NCBI GenBank assembly: GCA_903927945.1 | Contig: CAIYOZ010000088.1 | Coordinates: 1 to 40,702, forward strand | From: an uncultured Bacteroidales bacterium | Lineage (GTDB): Bacteria > Bacteroidota > Bacteroidia > Bacteroidales > Paludibacteraceae | Direction of reading: 5' to 3' | Length of the DNA stretch: 40,702 bases | Shown here: piece after piece, positions 8,932 to 17,834 of the stretch | How the letters are laid out: each line of letters begins with the position of its first letter | Position numbering within the stretch: the first letter of the stretch is position 1 | Notes under the pieces: model-generated | Told to the model about the DNA's origin: nothing | The model's input: only the letters and a program-made list of their open reading frames with translations | The model's database searches: none | Program-made: the position numbers and the translations under genes

Positions 8932-10089
8932 ATGAGCATTAAAAGAATTATTCTAAATGAGATGTCCTATTTCGGGGCAGGAAGTCGTGCAGTGTTGTCC
9001 GATGAAATTAAGAAACGCGGTTTTAAAAAAGTATTTGTAGTGACAGACAAAGATCTGGTGAAGTTTGGTATTGCCGGCCAGGTAGCTTTAGTACTTTCCA
9101 ATGCAGGAATTCCTTTCCATATTTTCTGTGATGTAAAGCAAAATCCTACTGTCAACCAAGTGAAAGCCGGTGGCAATGAGTTTACCGCTTCGGAAGCCGA
9201 TGTGATAGTAGCTATTGGTGGCGGTTCGTCTATCGATACCGCCAAAGCCATTGGTATCATAGCTGCCAATCCGGAGTTTGCTAATGTAGTTTCGCTTGAA
9301 GGTGTTGCCGATACAAAAAACAAATCAATCCCCATTATTGCATTGCCAACAACTGCCGGAACTGCTGCTGAAGTAACTATTAACTACGTGATTACCGACG
9401 AAGAAAATGTAAAGAAAATGGTGTGTATCGATTCAAATGCCATTCCAATACTTTCTATCGTTGATGCCGAATTAATGGTAAGTATGCCAAAAGGGCTCAC
9501 TGCAGCTACAGGAATGGATGCCCTGACTCATGCCATCGAAGGGTATATTACCAAAGGAGCGTGGGAAATGTCAGATATGTTTGAGTTGAAAGCTATAGAG
9601 ATGATTGCAAAATATTTGCCCGCAGTAGTTGAAAATCCTTCAGATATTGAAGCCCGCGATGGAATGGCAATGGCTCAATACATTGCAGGCATGGGATTTT
9701 CAAATGTTGGGCTCGGATTGGTGCACGGAATGGCACATCCGTTGGGGGCTTATTTTGATATTCCACACGGTATAGCAAATGCGCTTTTGTTGCCAATCGT
9801 AATGAGGTATAATGCTTCATCATCCATAGATAAGTATTCAAATATTGCGATAGCAATGGGCGTTAACATTTATGGATTATCAAAAATCGAAGCATCTCAC
9901 GCAGCGGTCGATGCTGTAAAAGCTTTGGCTGTAAAAGTAGGAATTCCCGAAAGGTTGCGTGACTTGAATGTGACTGAAGATGGTTTGGAGAAACTTGCTT
10001 TATCTGCATTTAATGATATTTGTACTTCAGGAAATCCACGTGTTGCAACATTAGATGAAATTTTAACATTGTATAAAAAAGCATTTTAA
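8932..10089 (+). CDS. fucO: Lactaldehyde reductase (iron-dependent alcohol dehydrogenase)
   Basis: The 385-aa group III (iron-containing) alcohol dehydrogenase reduces L-lactaldehyde, the aldolase product of rhamnose and fucose breakdown, to 1,2-propanediol with NADH. Visible signatures are the nucleotide loop 'VIVAIGGGSSIDTAKAIG' (about 92-109), the phosphate-binding 'IIALPTTAGTAAEVT', and the metal-binding residues in 'MDALTHAIEGYI' and 'GLVHGMAHPLGAYFDIPHG'. Length matches E. coli FucO (382). It sits upstream of rpiB and tkt on the same strand and would serve the rhamnose module from 14.8 kb, providing the fermentative exit for lactaldehyde. Substrate is inferred from high similarity in style and from context. 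Confidence 0.9.
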   Translation: MSIKRIILNEMSYFGAGSRAVLSDEIKKRGFKKVFVVTDKDLVKFGIAGQVALVLSNAGIPFHIFCDVKQNPTVNQVKAGGNEFTASEADVIVAIGGGSSIDTAKAIGIIAANPEFANVVSLEGVADTKNKSIPIIALPTTAGTAAEVTINYVITDEENVKKMVCIDSNAIPILSIVDAELMVSMPKGLTAATGMDALTHAIEGYITKGAWEMSDMFELKAIEMIAKYLPAVVENPSDIEARDGMAMAQYIAGMGFSNVGLGLVHGMAHPLGAYFDIPHGIANALLLPIVMRYNASSSIDKYSNIAIAMGVNIYGLSKIEASHAAVDAVKALAVKVGIPERLRDLNVTEDGLEKLALSAFNDICTSGNPRVATLDEILTLYKKAF

Positions 10090-10132
10090 AATATTTATTC
10101 ATAAGAATTTAATCAAATAAATAATTTTAACA

Positions 10133-10539
10133 GTGAAAATAGCAATTTGTAATGACCATGCTGGTTTTGACTTAAAATCAAAAATAATTGAATATTTAGA
10201 TTTAAATGGAGAAAATAAAATAATTGATTTTGGGATACATTCTTCGGGAAGTTCAGATTATCCTGATTTTGCACATCCTATGGCAATATCAATTCTACAA
10301 GAAGATTCTGAATTAGGAATTTCAATTTGCACTCGGGTAATGAAATCAGTATGACCTTAAACAAACATAAGGGCATCCGTGCGGTTCTTTGTTGGATGCC
10401 GGAAATCGCAGCATTGGCACGTAAACATAACCATGCTAATTTGCTTTCTCTTCCTGCCCGTTTTACATCTTAATTCTTTAATTCAGAGTTTGAAGGAGGA
10501 AGACATCAGAGAAGAATTGAAAAAATGGATGTCCTTTGA
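10133..10539 (+). pseudogene. rpiB: Ribose-5-phosphate isomerase B, frameshifted and internally deleted
   Basis: The first 68 codons from a GTG read as RpiB ('AICNDHAGFDLKSKIIEYL', 'DFGIHSSGSSDYPDFAHPMA', 'GISICT'). The frame then breaks near 10335 and continues one frame over as 'GNEISMTLNKHKGIRAVLCW', 'MPEIAALARKHNHANLLSLP' and 'ARFTS'. A TAA at 10471 follows, and then the family C-terminus 'FFNSEFEGGRHQRRIEKM' before a TGA at 10537. About nine residues seem to be missing between 'ARF' and 'FFNSEFEGG'. The Gly of the GNG motif is also Glu. RpiB interconverts ribose- and ribulose-5-phosphate. The gene is dead unless recoded, while the adjacent transketolase is intact. Confidence 0.92.
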
Positions 10540-10600
10540 CAATAAATCGTCACAATTAAAAAGAATACTGTCATTGAAACAATTAACACATAATACTATC

Positions 10601-12622
10601 ATGAATTCAATAGAAAATTTAAACCGCGCAGCAGACAATATCAGAATTTTGGCTGCCTCAGCAGTTGAAAAAGCCAAATCCGGTCATCCCGGTGGTGCCA
10701 TGGGTGGTGCAGATTATATTAATGTTCTTTATTCCGAGTTTTTGGAATATGACCCACAAAATCCTAAATGGGAAGGACGCGACCGAATGTTTTTAGATCC
10801 GGGACACATGTCGCCGATGCTTTATTCAGTTCTGTCATGTACCGGCAAATATACCATGGAAGAACTGGCTCAATTCCGTCAATGGGGTAGTCCGACTCCT
10901 GGCCATCCTGAAGTTGATATTCTGCGTGGAGTTGAAAACACTTCCGGTCCACTTGGACAAGGTCATACATATGCTGTGGGTGCTGCCATTGCTGCAAAAT
11001 TTTTAAAAGCACGTTTTGGTGAAGTAATGAATCAAACAATTTACACGTTTATTTCTGATGGTGGCGTTCAGGAAGAAATTTCGCAGGGTGCTGGACGAAT
11101 TGCAGGCCATTTGGGATTAGATAATCTGATTATGTTTTACGATTCGAATGATATTCAACTTTCGACTGAAACCAATGCTGTAACGAGTGAAAATGTAGCT
11201 CAAAAATATCTGGCATGGGGTTGGCATGTCAATGAAATAAATGGAAATGATGCAGTGCAAATTCGTACTGCTTTGAAAGAAGCCAAGGGTGAATTACACA
11301 AGCCTACCCTGATTATTGGAAAAACCATCATGGGTAAAGGTGCACTGAAAGCTGACGGAACAAGCTTTGAATGTCAATGCGCCACTCATGGAATGCCTTT
11401 GAGTGAAGGGGGAGCATCTTATGCTGAAACTATCAGGAATCTGGGTGGAAACCCTGAAAATCCTTTTGTTATTTTCGAAGAAACAAAAGCACTGTATGCA
11501 AAACGTGCCGGTGAGTTGATGGAAATTGTTGAGAAAAAGCAAGTAGCTAAAGCACTGTGGGCTAAGGAAAATCCTGAGTTAACAAAGAAACTTGACTTTT
11601 TCTTTTCGGGTAAAACAATTGTGAACTGGGATGCCATTGTTCAAAAGCCCAATCAATCAACCCGTGCTGCTTCAGCCACTGTGCTGGGTGAATTGGCAAA
11701 ACAGGTTGAAAACATGGTAGTAGCCAGTGCCGACTTATCTAATTCGGATAAAACAGATGGCTTTCTCAAAAACACCCATGCATTTGAAAGAAATGATTTC
11801 TCGGGAGCATTTCTACAGGCCGGTGTTTCTGAATTGACTATGGCTGCAATTTCAATTGGAATGAGCCTGCACGGTGGAATTATTCCTGCCTGTGCTACTT
11901 TTTTTGTTTTCTCCGATTATATGAAACCGGCTATTCGAATGGCTGCCTTGATGGAACAACCGGTGAAATTTATTTGGTCACACGATGCTTTCCGTGTTGG
12001 AGAAGATGGACCAACTCACGAACCTGTTGAACAGGAAGCTCAGATTCGCTTGATGGAAAAACTAAAAAACCATAAAGGACATAATTCAATGTTGGTTTTG
12101 CGTCCGGCTGATGTTGAAGAAGGAACTGTTGCCTGGAAAATGGCGTTGGAGAATACACATACACCGACGGGTCTGATTTTTTCACGTCAGAATATCGCTG
12201 ATCTTCCTACAACTTCTACCCGTAAAATAGATGCAGAACAAACTCAAAAAGGAGCTTACGTTGTTGAAAGTGATGATAATTATGAAGTAATTTTGGTTGC
12301 TTCCGGTTCGGAAGTTTCCACACTTCACGAAGGAGCTGAATTGCTTCGGGCTGATGGGATTAAAATCAGATTGATTTCAGCACCTTCAGAAGGTTTATTC
12401 CGCAGCCAACCGAAAGAATATCAGGAGAGTGTATTACCTACCGGAGCTAAGATTTTTGGTCTAACTGCCGGTCTTCCTGTAAATTTACAAGGATTGGTTG
12501 GTTCAAATGGAAAAGTATTTGGACTTGAGTCGTTTGGATTCTCAGCACCTTACAAAGTGCTGGATGAAAAACTTGGTTTTACAGCAGAAAATATATATGA
12601 ACAAGTAAAAGCAATGTTATAA
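10601..12622 (+). CDS. tkt: Transketolase
   Basis: The ORF track opens at 10379, but the first 74 codons are the rpiB relic read out of frame. The ATG at 10601 starts 'MNSIENLNRAADNIRILAAS', the normal transketolase N-terminus, giving 673 aa. Order of domains: thiamine-diphosphate-binding domain with 'KSGHPGGAMGGADY', 'GPLGQGHTYAVGAAIAAKF' and 'FISDGGVQEEISQGAGRIAG'; pyrimidine-binding domain with 'SELTMAAISIGMSLHGG' and 'SHDAFRVGEDGPTHEPVEQ'; and a C-terminal transketolase domain. It links xylulose-5-phosphate, the end product of arabinose catabolism, to the pentose phosphate pathway. In Bacteroides, tkt and rpiB flank the arabinose operon; here they are about 20 kb from it. Confidence 0.96.
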   Translation: MNSIENLNRAADNIRILAASAVEKAKSGHPGGAMGGADYINVLYSEFLEYDPQNPKWEGRDRMFLDPGHMSPMLYSVLSCTGKYTMEELAQFRQWGSPTPGHPEVDILRGVENTSGPLGQGHTYAVGAAIAAKFLKARFGEVMNQTIYTFISDGGVQEEISQGAGRIAGHLGLDNLIMFYDSNDIQLSTETNAVTSENVAQKYLAWGWHVNEINGNDAVQIRTALKEAKGELHKPTLIIGKTIMGKGALKADGTSFECQCATHGMPLSEGGASYAETIRNLGGNPENPFVIFEETKALYAKRAGELMEIVEKKQVAKALWAKENPELTKKLDFFFSGKTIVNWDAIVQKPNQSTRAASATVLGELAKQVENMVVASADLSNSDKTDGFLKNTHAFERNDFSGAFLQAGVSELTMAAISIGMSLHGGIIPACATFFVFSDYMKPAIRMAALMEQPVKFIWSHDAFRVGEDGPTHEPVEQEAQIRLMEKLKNHKGHNSMLVLRPADVEEGTVAWKMALENTHTPTGLIFSRQNIADLPTTSTRKIDAEQTQKGAYVVESDDNYEVILVASGSEVSTLHEGAELLRADGIKIRLISAPSEGLFRSQPKEYQESVLPTGAKIFGLTAGLPVNLQGLVGSNGKVFGLESFGFSAPYKVLDEKLGFTAENIYEQVKAML

Positions 12623-12632
12623 ACAAAATATA

Positions 12633-12670
12633 AAAATTAGGTAAGAGTTTTAAAATTTTTGCCTGATTTT
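12633..12670 (+). terminator. Weak hairpin after transketolase
   Basis: The sequence aaaattaggtaa...ttgcctgatttt can form a 12-bp stem if G-U pairs are allowed, 10 bases after the tkt stop. It ends in TTTT. It is a plausible but weak intrinsic terminator. Confidence 0.45.
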
Positions 12671-12839
12671 CATAAACATAATTTTTCTTGTTGATATAAT
12701 AAACTTTTCAATTATTTGTTTCATTATTATATCATTGTTGTCTCAATGAGCAACCAGTGAGTTTTTCTAAGTAATCAGATAATAAAACTAGCAATGAATG
12801 AGAGATTAAAACATTGATTCACATAATGATACTAATAAT

Positions 12840-14351
12840 ATGAATTGGAAAAAATTACAAAATGGATCTGATATACGAGGTGTTGCACTGGAAGGAGTAA
12901 TAGGGGAAGACGTGAATTTGACCTCTGAAGTTGCTCAAGTGTTGGGAAAATCCTTTGTGCAGTGGCTCTTGAATTTTACCTCTCTAACCAATGTATCCAT
13001 AGCAGTCGGAACAGATTCACGTATTTCGGGTACTGCTTTAAAAAATGCATTTATCACAGGAATGTGTCAGACCGGTGCAAAGGTGGTCGATTGTGGATTG
13101 GCATCTACGCCTGCCATGTTTATGACAACTGTTTCCGGCGAGAAGGCTACTACTGCCGGTGTAATGATTACTGCCAGCCATCTGCCATTTAACCGAAATG
13201 GATTCAAATTTTTCACCAATAAAGGAGGGCTCGATAAAAAAGACATTACAGAGATTCTGAGAATTGCCGAAATCGAAAAATCTACTACTAATAGCGATAA
13301 TTATACTATAGATACCTGGAATTTTATTGATGAATATTCCATATTCCTTGGTGATTATATTCGCAATAAGGCCAATATTGTGTCGAATTTTAAGAACCCG
13401 CTTCAAGGTTTAAAAATAATTGTAGATGCAGGTAATGGTGCAGGAGGTTTCTTTGCTTCAAAAGTGCTCGACCGACTTGGTGCAGATACAAACGGGAGCC
13501 AATTCCTGGAGCCTGATGGTAATTTCCCTAACCATGTGCCTAATCCGGAGGACAAAGTTGCTATGCGATCCATTTGTGATGCAGTAATAAGAGAAAAAGC
13601 CGACTTGGGAGTAATTTTTGATACCGATGTTGACCGATCGGCAATTGTAGATTCAAAAGGAAATCCTGTGAATCGGAATGCTCTGATCGCCCTGATTTCG
13701 GCTGTAATACTCCAGGAACATCCCGAAAGCACCATTGTTACAGACTCAATTACTTCTGACGGCTTAACAAAATTTATAGAAGAAGAATTAAAGGGTAAGC
13801 ATCATCGCTTTCAACGAGGCTATAAAAATGTGATTAATGAGTCAATTAACCTTAATACTCTTGGTGAAGAAAGTTGGCTGGCAATTGAAACTTCCGGTCA
13901 TGCTGCCTTAAAAGAGAATTATTTTCTCGACGATGGGGCTTATCTGGTTGCCAAGTTGTTGGTGGAAATGGCAAAACTAAATTCGAACGGTTGTAAGCTG
14001 ACTGACTTGATTGAAAAACTGGAACAACCCTATGAAAGTAAAGAATACCGTTTTACAATTTTAGAAGAAGATTTTGCAAATTACGGAAAACGCATCTTAG
14101 CTGAACTGGAAAAGAAAATAAATCATCAGGATGGTTGGGAAGTAGTTTCACCTAACTATGAGGGGCTGAGAGTGCGTTGTACTTCATCCAACGAAGAGGG
14201 TTGGTTTTTACTTCGGATGTCTTTACACGATCCTGTAATGCCTTTGAATATTGAATCGAATATAGAAGGTGGCGTTGAAATCATAGCCACTAAACTTGAA
14301 CTATTATTGCAAAATTTTCATGGTTTAAAAACAAGTGTACTGAAATTCTGA
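12840..14351 (+). CDS. Phosphoglucomutase/phosphomannomutase family phosphohexomutase
   Basis: The 503-aa enzyme belongs to the alpha-D-phosphohexomutase superfamily, which moves phosphate between C6 and C1 of a hexose. The four domains can be followed: 'AVGTDSRISGTAL', the phosphoserine loop 'MITASHLPFNRNGFKFF' (catalytic Ser about residue 116), the metal loop 'GVIFDTDVDRSAIVD', the sugar-specificity loop 'AIETSGHAALKENYFLDDGA' and a C-terminal phosphate-binding 'RVRCTSSNEEGWFLLRMS'. The usual metal loop DGDxDR reads DTDVDR, a common variant. It stands alone: 217 bases follow the tkt stop and 493 bases precede rhaB. Whether glucose- or mannose-phosphate is preferred cannot be told. Confidence 0.88.
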   Translation: MNWKKLQNGSDIRGVALEGVIGEDVNLTSEVAQVLGKSFVQWLLNFTSLTNVSIAVGTDSRISGTALKNAFITGMCQTGAKVVDCGLASTPAMFMTTVSGEKATTAGVMITASHLPFNRNGFKFFTNKGGLDKKDITEILRIAEIEKSTTNSDNYTIDTWNFIDEYSIFLGDYIRNKANIVSNFKNPLQGLKIIVDAGNGAGGFFASKVLDRLGADTNGSQFLEPDGNFPNHVPNPEDKVAMRSICDAVIREKADLGVIFDTDVDRSAIVDSKGNPVNRNALIALISAVILQEHPESTIVTDSITSDGLTKFIEEELKGKHHRFQRGYKNVINESINLNTLGEESWLAIETSGHAALKENYFLDDGAYLVAKLLVEMAKLNSNGCKLTDLIEKLEQPYESKEYRFTILEEDFANYGKRILAELEKKINHQDGWEVVSPNYEGLRVRCTSSNEEGWFLLRMSLHDPVMPLNIESNIEGGVEIIATKLELLLQNFHGLKTSVLKF

Positions 14352-14844
14352 TTTAATCTCTCTCTCTCTCTCTTCCCTAGACATGCTTGGTGAAATACCT
14401 AATGTTTTAGCTATTATTTTTGTAAATAAAGCTTCATCTTCAAACTCTAATTTTGAGATACATATCGCTTATTTTCATGTTTGATGGTAATTAACCGTAA
14501 AAGCAATAAAAGCAAAAATAAAAAATGAGGTTCAGGAAATTTCTTTTGAGTTGAGAGAGAAAGAACATGCTTTGAATGTGTTCCAATCGTAAGTTAGGTC
14601 TATATTTACGGCACAGTTAAGCAGATGTAATATTGATATAATAAGTCTTACATTAACTTACTTAATGTCTTTAAAAACAATATAGAAGGTAAGGTATGAA
14701 CCTCTATTCAAAATCTTACTATTTAATTTATTTCTTTAAAGTATGGAGACATGTTGGATATCAAAAATCAAAGTTTTAATGTCAGAATTCAAACCGATAG
14801 TTGCCAATGTATGAATATCTTTGTGCCAGCTTTAAATTAAACTT
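14352..14844. other. Gene-free 493-bp gap with a TC run and possible relics
   Basis: No intact gene is seen. A TC microsatellite (about 14357-14374) opens the gap. On the - strand, bases 14376-14460 read 'ALFTKIIAKTLGISPSMSRE', which resembles a LacI-type helix-turn-helix with one residue lost. On the + strand, about 14500-14590 reads 'IKNEVQEISFELREKEHALNVFQS' and then stops; I do not recognise it. Both could be chance. The rest is AT-rich and ends in the rhaB promoter. Confidence 0.3.
14816..14823 (+). promoter_or_regulatory. Bacteroidetes-type -7 box of the rhaB operon
   Basis: TATCTTTG matches the TAnnTTTG -7 consensus known for Bacteroides primary sigma factor and lies 22 bases before the rhaB ATG, implying a very short leader. 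No good TTTG -33 box is found at the usual spacing, which would fit a promoter that needs an activator such as the AraC-type regulator at 28.9-29.8 kb. Confidence 0.55.
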
Positions 14845-16323
14845 ATGAAAAATAAATCATTCCTGGCATTCGACATTGGTGCTACCAGTGGCCGCTCTAT
14901 TTTAGGGACTCTTATTGATGGACACCTCCAGATGAAAGAATTAACCCGTTTCCCAAATCAGATGCTCCAGATCGGAGATCATTTCCACTGGAACATTTAT
15001 TCTTTGTTCGAACACTTAAAAGCAGGCTTGGCGGCCGTTAAAAATGAGGGTGTTGAAATATCCTCCATAGGCATTGATACCTGGGGTGTGGATTTTGCAT
15101 TGCTTGCCAAGGACGGAACCGTATTGGGGGCACCTTATGCCTACCGCGATCCACATACGGATGGAGCACCCGAAAAGTATTTTGAAATAGTATCCCGCGA
15201 AAAAGTATATCAGCTTACGGGGATTCAGGTCATGAATTTCAACAGCCTCTATCAGCTTTTTGCCTTGAAACAGGGCAAGAGTTCACTCCTGGAAGCAGCT
15301 TCCGATATGTTGTTTATGCCCGATGCCCTGGCTTACATGCTCACCGGGAATAAAGTGGTGGAATATACCATTGCCTCTACTTCCCAGCTATTAAATCCAT
15401 TTACAAAAAAGTTTGAGTCATTATTACTTGAAAATGCAGGAGTTTCTCCTTCCATTTTGGGTGACATTGTCATGCCCGGACATCTGATAGGTCCCCTGAC
15501 CGATGTGTTGGCTGAAGAGTTTGAACTTGGAAAAGTGCCGGTGGTGGCGGTAGCCGGACATGATACTGCATCGGCCGTAGCAGCAGTGCCGGCAGAGAAT
15601 GAACGTTTTGCTTATTTGAGCTCCGGTACCTGGTCACTGATGGGGATTGAGGTAAAGGATGCCATTATCAATGAGGAGACTTTCGCCTTAAATTTCACGA
15701 ATGAAGGAGGCATCGAAGGAACGACCCGCTTCCTCAAGAATATTACAGGCATGTGGTTACTTGAACAATGCCTGAAAGAATGGAAAAAAGAGGGTATAAC
15801 CTACGCTTACGAAAAGCTGGTTCATATGGCGGAATCCGCCACTGAATTCCGGTCATTAATTGATCCTGACCATATCTCTTTTGCAAACCCTGCGAGCATG
15901 ACAACTGCCATCAATGATTATTGCATGGCAACCGGCCAGGAGTCACCTTCGAATCATGCTGAATTTGTACGTTGCATTTTTGAAAGCCTTTCACTGAAAT
16001 ACAAGTTTATATTAGGAAAGCTAAGGTCCTTGGCTCCTTTCGCTATTGAAAAACTTCATGTGATCGGGGGTGGGTCTAAAAACCCATTACTGAACCAATG
16101 GACTGCCAATGCTATTGGAATCCCGGTTATAGCAGGTCCATCAGAAGCCACCGCTATCGGGAATATCATGATCCAGGCCAAAGCAGCCGGATGTGTTGAT
16201 TCCTTGCTGGAGATGCGTCAGATCATTCGTGAATCGGTACCATTGGATGAATTTCAACCGCAAAATTCGGAATGTTGGTCGGCAGCTTATGATAAATTCC
16301 TGAAAATTACGAAGCTGAATTAG
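14845..16323 (+). CDS. rhaB: L-rhamnulokinase
   Basis: The 492-aa FGGY-family kinase phosphorylates L-rhamnulose at O1 with ATP, the second step of rhamnose catabolism. Visible: N-terminal ATPase loop 'SFLAFDIGATSGRSILGTL', substrate region 'SSIGIDTWGVDFALLAKDG' and 'APYAYRDPHTDGAPEKYF', the central phosphate loop 'AVAGHDTASAVAAVP' with 'YLSSGTWSLMGIE', and 'LHVIGGGSKNPLLNQWTANA' near the end. These are the rhamnulokinase versions of the FGGY motifs and length matches E. coli RhaB (489). It is the first gene of the + strand operon; the E2 gene begins 43 bases later. GC is clearly higher than in the genes to its left. Confidence 0.95.
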   Translation: MKNKSFLAFDIGATSGRSILGTLIDGHLQMKELTRFPNQMLQIGDHFHWNIYSLFEHLKAGLAAVKNEGVEISSIGIDTWGVDFALLAKDGTVLGAPYAYRDPHTDGAPEKYFEIVSREKVYQLTGIQVMNFNSLYQLFALKQGKSSLLEAASDMLFMPDALAYMLTGNKVVEYTIASTSQLLNPFTKKFESLLLENAGVSPSILGDIVMPGHLIGPLTDVLAEEFELGKVPVVAVAGHDTASAVAAVPAENERFAYLSSGTWSLMGIEVKDAIINEETFALNFTNEGGIEGTTRFLKNITGMWLLEQCLKEWKKEGITYAYEKLVHMAESATEFRSLIDPDHISFANPASMTTAINDYCMATGQESPSNHAEFVRCIFESLSLKYKFILGKLRSLAPFAIEKLHVIGGGSKNPLLNQWTANAIGIPVIAGPSEATAIGNIMIQAKAAGCVDSLLEMRQIIRESVPLDEFQPQNSECWSAAYDKFLKITKLN

Positions 16324-16366
16324 AGGTGGATATTTAAATTGTAAATAAGTAAATTGTAAATATAAA

Positions 16367-17707
16367 ATGGCTTTAATAGTTATTCTGCCCAAGCAAGGGC
16401 AATCGGTTGAAAGTTGTATTATCACAGAAATTAAAAAGAAAAAGGGTGATTCGGTACAGAAAGGTGACGTATTGTTCACCTACGAAACAGACAAGGCAAC
16501 TTTCGAAGAGGAATCTCCGGCGGATGGAGTCGTGCTGGAATGCTTTTACAATGAAGGTGACGAAGTGCCCGTATTACTCAATATGATGATTATTGGTCAA
16601 CCCGGGGAAGATTACGCTGCTTTGCTGGGGGAAGAGGGAAAGGAGCAGGAGGTAAGAGGTAAGGAGCAAGAGGTAAGTAAGGCGGTGCAAGCTAATCAAC
16701 CGATCAACCAATTAACCAATCAACTAATTAACCAATCAACCAATCAACATACTTTCATTTCACCACGAGCTAAGAACCTGGCTACAAAGGAAGCAGTTGA
16801 TATAAACCTATTGAAAGGCTCGGGACCTACCGGTCGCATAATAGAAAAAGATATATTGTCAGCCTTGGAGAATCGTCCAAAGATGACATCACTTGCCAAA
16901 CAAATTGCCGTTCAGGAGGGTGTACAACCACAAAGGACAGGAACTGGTTTAGCAGGTACTGCCAAATCCACCGATTTGCTCCCCGTACAGAATACCGTTT
17001 ATGGTGTAGATTACGAGGATAAAAAGATATCGAATATGCGTAAGCTGATTGCCAAGGCCATGCATACTTCCCTTCAGAATTCAGCACAGTTAACCCACCA
17101 TTTGGGTGCTGATGCACGCCGGATGATGGAACTTCGCAAGAAAGTGAAGAAAGCCATGGAAAGTGGAAAATTGTCTACTAATATCACGATAAACGATATG
17201 GTATGTTTTGCGGTCATCAAAGCATTGAAAAAATTCCCGAATGTAAATTCACATTTCCTGAATGATACCATGCGATTGTTCAATAAAGTCCATTTAGCAT
17301 TGGCCGTGGATACCGAAAGGGGATTAATGGTTCCGGTGGTTCGCAATGCAGATGATCTTTCGATTATCGGTCTGGCTAATCAGTTCAAAGAGATCGCAAA
17401 CGGTTGTCGAAAAGGAGGTATCGCACCTGAATTGCTGGCAGCAGAAGCCGGAACATTTACAGTCTCCAACCTGGGTAATTACGGAGTGGAAATGTTTACT
17501 CCGGTTATCAATTTACCTCAAACGGCTATTTTAGGGGTTAACACTATTATTCCAAGGCCAAAGGATTTAGGTGACGGTGTGTATGCATTTGTACCCTATA
17601 TCGGTTTAAGTTTGACATACGACCACCGGGCGTTGGATGGGGGAGAAGCAACCCGATTCCTGAAACAAATAGCCATAGAGATAGAAACGCTGGAGATTGA
17701 GATATAG
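16367..17707 (+). CDS. Dihydrolipoamide acyltransferase (E2) of a 2-oxo acid dehydrogenase complex
   Basis: The 446-aa protein is the core of a pyruvate-dehydrogenase-like complex. It passes the acyl group from E1 via lipoyl-lysine to CoA. Domains: one lipoyl domain (1-80, lipoyl Lys in 'YETDKATFEEESP'), a low-complexity linker (about 88-128), an E3/E1-binding domain (about 130-168, 'ISPRAKNLATKEAVDI', 'GPTGRIIEKDI') and a catalytic domain (about 220-446) ending in 'SLTYDHRALDGGEATRFL' with the DHRxxDG catalytic motif. The linker '[14 protein letters not shown]' is written by 8-bp repeats that elsewhere in this window lie between genes. Acyl specificity is not shown; the neighbours suggest pyruvate from lactaldehyde oxidation. 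Confidence 0.93.
   Translation: MALIVILPKQGQSVESCIITEIKKKKGDSVQKGDVLFTYETDKATFEEESPADGVVLECFYNEGDEVPVLLNMMIIGQPGEDYAALLGEEGKEQEVRGKEQEVSKAVQANQPINQLTNQLINQSTNQHTFISPRAKNLATKEAVDINLLKGSGPTGRIIEKDILSALENRPKMTSLAKQIAVQEGVQPQRTGTGLAGTAKSTDLLPVQNTVYGVDYEDKKISNMRKLIAKAMHTSLQNSAQLTHHLGADARRMMELRKKVKKAMESGKLSTNITINDMVCFAVIKALKKFPNVNSHFLNDTMRLFNKVHLALAVDTERGLMVPVVRNADDLSIIGLANQFKEIANGCRKGGIAPELLAAEAGTFTVSNLGNYGVEMFTPVINLPQTAILGVNTIIPRPKDLGDGVYAFVPYIGLSLTYDHRALDGGEATRFLKQIAIEIETLEIEI
16636..16680 (+). repeat. AGGTAAG-type minisatellite inside the E2 linker
   Basis: Imperfect repeats of ggagcaggaggtaaga encode 'GKEQEVRGKEQEV' directly after the lipoyl domain. The purine-rich strand bias and period differ from surrounding codons. 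It stays in frame. Confidence 0.7.
16693..16749 (+). repeat. AATCAACC minisatellite inside the E2 linker
   Basis: Seven imperfect 8-bp units (aatcaacc/aattaacc) encode an 8-residue protein period 'NQPINQLT' 'NQLINQST' 'NQH'. Three units equal 24 bases, so the frame is kept. The same unit forms intergenic arrays at 26.46, 38.76 and 40.47 kb. Confidence 0.85.
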
Positions 17708-17708
17708 A

Positions 17709-17732
17709 GAACCCCTGACCCCTAAAGGGGAA
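17709..17732 (-). repeat. CCCCTTTAGGGG intergenic element, copy 1
   Basis: gaacccctgacccctaaaggggaa starts two bases after the E2 stop. It is the reverse complement of the form ttcccctttaggggttaggggttc. It faces copy 2 across 63 bases, so the pair can fold into one long hairpin. Confidence 0.85.
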
Positions 17733-17795
17733 TAAGACAGGGATCTGAGAGGGCTGAAAGAAATTAGAATAATAAAATAAAAACATGTAATCCGG

Positions 17796-17820
17796 TTCCC
17801 CTTTAGGGGTTAGGGGTTCT
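17796..17820 (+). repeat. CCCCTTTAGGGG intergenic element, copy 2
   Basis: ttcccctttaggggttaggggttct ends 14 bases before the lpd start codon and is the inverted partner of copy 1. Confidence 0.85.
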
Positions 17821-17834
17821 TATAAATTTACAGA

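Noticed and set aside
10379-10600. N-terminal extension of transketolase in the ORF track (74 codons)
   Set aside because: These codons are the rpiB relic read in another frame; the normal transketolase N-terminus begins at the ATG at 10601.
14376-14460. LacI-type regulator pseudogene as a confident feature
   Set aside because: Only about 20 residues resemble a helix-turn-helix and nothing around them extends the match; kept only as a possibility within the gap entry.
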